Source: Arcobacteraceae bacterium (lineage in GTDB: Bacteria; Campylobacterota; Campylobacteria; Campylobacterales; Arcobacteraceae). From it: 64,000 bases of DNA. Location: assembly GCA_021107755.1 (NCBI GenBank), contig JAIOSF010000022.1, positions 62,001-126,000 on the forward strand, given 5' to 3'. The notes beneath the pieces were generated by a model. It worked only from the letters and a program-made list of their open reading frames with translations. It was not told the DNA's origin and searched no databases. The translations under genes and the position numbers were made by a program. Below are positions 63,673 through 64,000 of the stretch, one piece after another; position 1 is the first letter of the stretch, and each line of letters starts with the position of its first letter.

Positions 63673-64000
63673 CTATTTATAAGCATCTAAACTTAAATAA
63701 AATTCAATAATTTTTGCTTTTTGTTCACACAAAGTTCGTACCTGTTCTTTGTTATCATTTTTAATCTCAAAATCTATTGTACAGTATTGATTAGAAGCAT
63801 ATTTATCTTTGCCATATTCTACAAGTAATATTGTAGCTTCATGCTCAACTGACAGATAAGTTAACAATCGTGCTAACTCACCTCTAATATTTGGTAAACT
63901 TACAACCATTTTATATTTATAAAATTTGTCTTTTACCCAATCACAATATAACATTTGATTATTTTTTTTCATTTTTTTGTATGCTTTTTCACATAATTTA
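63673..64000 (-). CDS. spoT: (p)ppGpp synthetase/hydrolase SpoT/RelA, C-terminal part (runs off the window)
   Basis: The frame stays open to the window edge, so this is the last 108 residues of a longer protein. It begins KLCEKAYKKMKK, like the region before the last domain of RelA/SpoT proteins. A C-terminal ACT-type domain follows (MVVSLPNIRGELARLLTYLS, then YCTIDFEI and KAKIIEFYLSLDAYK). Position just before tyrS matches the Campylobacterota order. The catalytic domains are outside the window. Confidence 0.8.
   Translation of the reverse strand, partial: KLCEKAYKKMKKNNQMLYCDWVKDKFYKYKMVVSLPNIRGELARLLTYLSVEHEATILLVEYGKDKYASNQYCTIDFEIKNDNKEQVRTLCEQKAKIIEFYLSLDAYK

Overview
The window is low-GC, densely packed bacterial DNA. 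Gene content and order point to a Campylobacterota (epsilonproteobacterial) genome close to Arcobacter: hrcA-grpE-dnaK, rplI-hslV-hslU, hisB-kdsC-lptC-lptA-ysxC, rpsO, rplY-pth, a short Trp/Cys-tailed N-acetylglutamate synthase and spoT-tyrS. This assignment comes from protein recognition, not from a database search.

Layout. 1-4.4 kb holds a cut-off membrane sensor, a DUF523/DUF1722 protein, a DUF429 protein preceded by a probable frameshifted small gene, pdxH and a phosphoglycolate phosphatase-like HAD protein. A tRNA-Leu(GAG) follows at 4.4 kb. From 11.7 down to 4.56 kb one tightly overlapped minus-strand operon encodes a VWA-TPR fusion (BatA/BatC-like), BatD, two DUF1566 proteins, an unknown exported protein, a periplasmic adaptor, an MFS transporter and a small protein. 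It diverges from hrcA-grpE-dnaK, which has a consensus promoter and a CIRCE operator. 15.5-18.7 kb is an accessory patch (RhuM, a Cys-rich protein, a possibly HEPN-like protein) whose borders look like integron cassette recombination sites. 18.8-33.5 kb holds a histidine kinase, a MATE exporter, FabL-like reductase, pgsA, rseP, an ABC-F protein, rpmB, a K+ channel, argJ, recD2 and a CZB chemoreceptor. 33.5-43.9 kb is a mostly minus-strand housekeeping stretch for envelope and lipopolysaccharide biogenesis, histidine synthesis, peptidoglycan hydrolysis and the HslUV protease.

44-50 kb holds an Rrf2 regulator, a DHH phosphoesterase, a degenerate NtrC-like and PAS-like pair, then amtB-glnK. An AAA/DUF4143 ATPase gene follows, sitting between intact glnK and a decayed copy of a PII gene 3' end. 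50.3-55.3 kb holds an AEC transporter, an FAD oxidoreductase, rplY, pth, an LptF/G permease and a Nudix protein. 55.3-60 kb is a second-messenger cluster: a class II cyclic-nucleotide phosphodiesterase, a CHASE2 adenylate cyclase and a GAF/HD-GYP protein. The window ends with amiC, a nitronate monooxygenase, tyrS and the 3' end of spoT.

The best leads for something not yet described are the cassette-like accessory patch, the Bat-like envelope operon that lacks MoxR and DUF58 genes here, the degenerate two-component pair next to amtB-glnK, and the PII-gene remnant flanking the ATPase gene. The only gene-free stretch above 300 bp is 18369-18795; it holds a large imperfect inverted repeat and a promoter.
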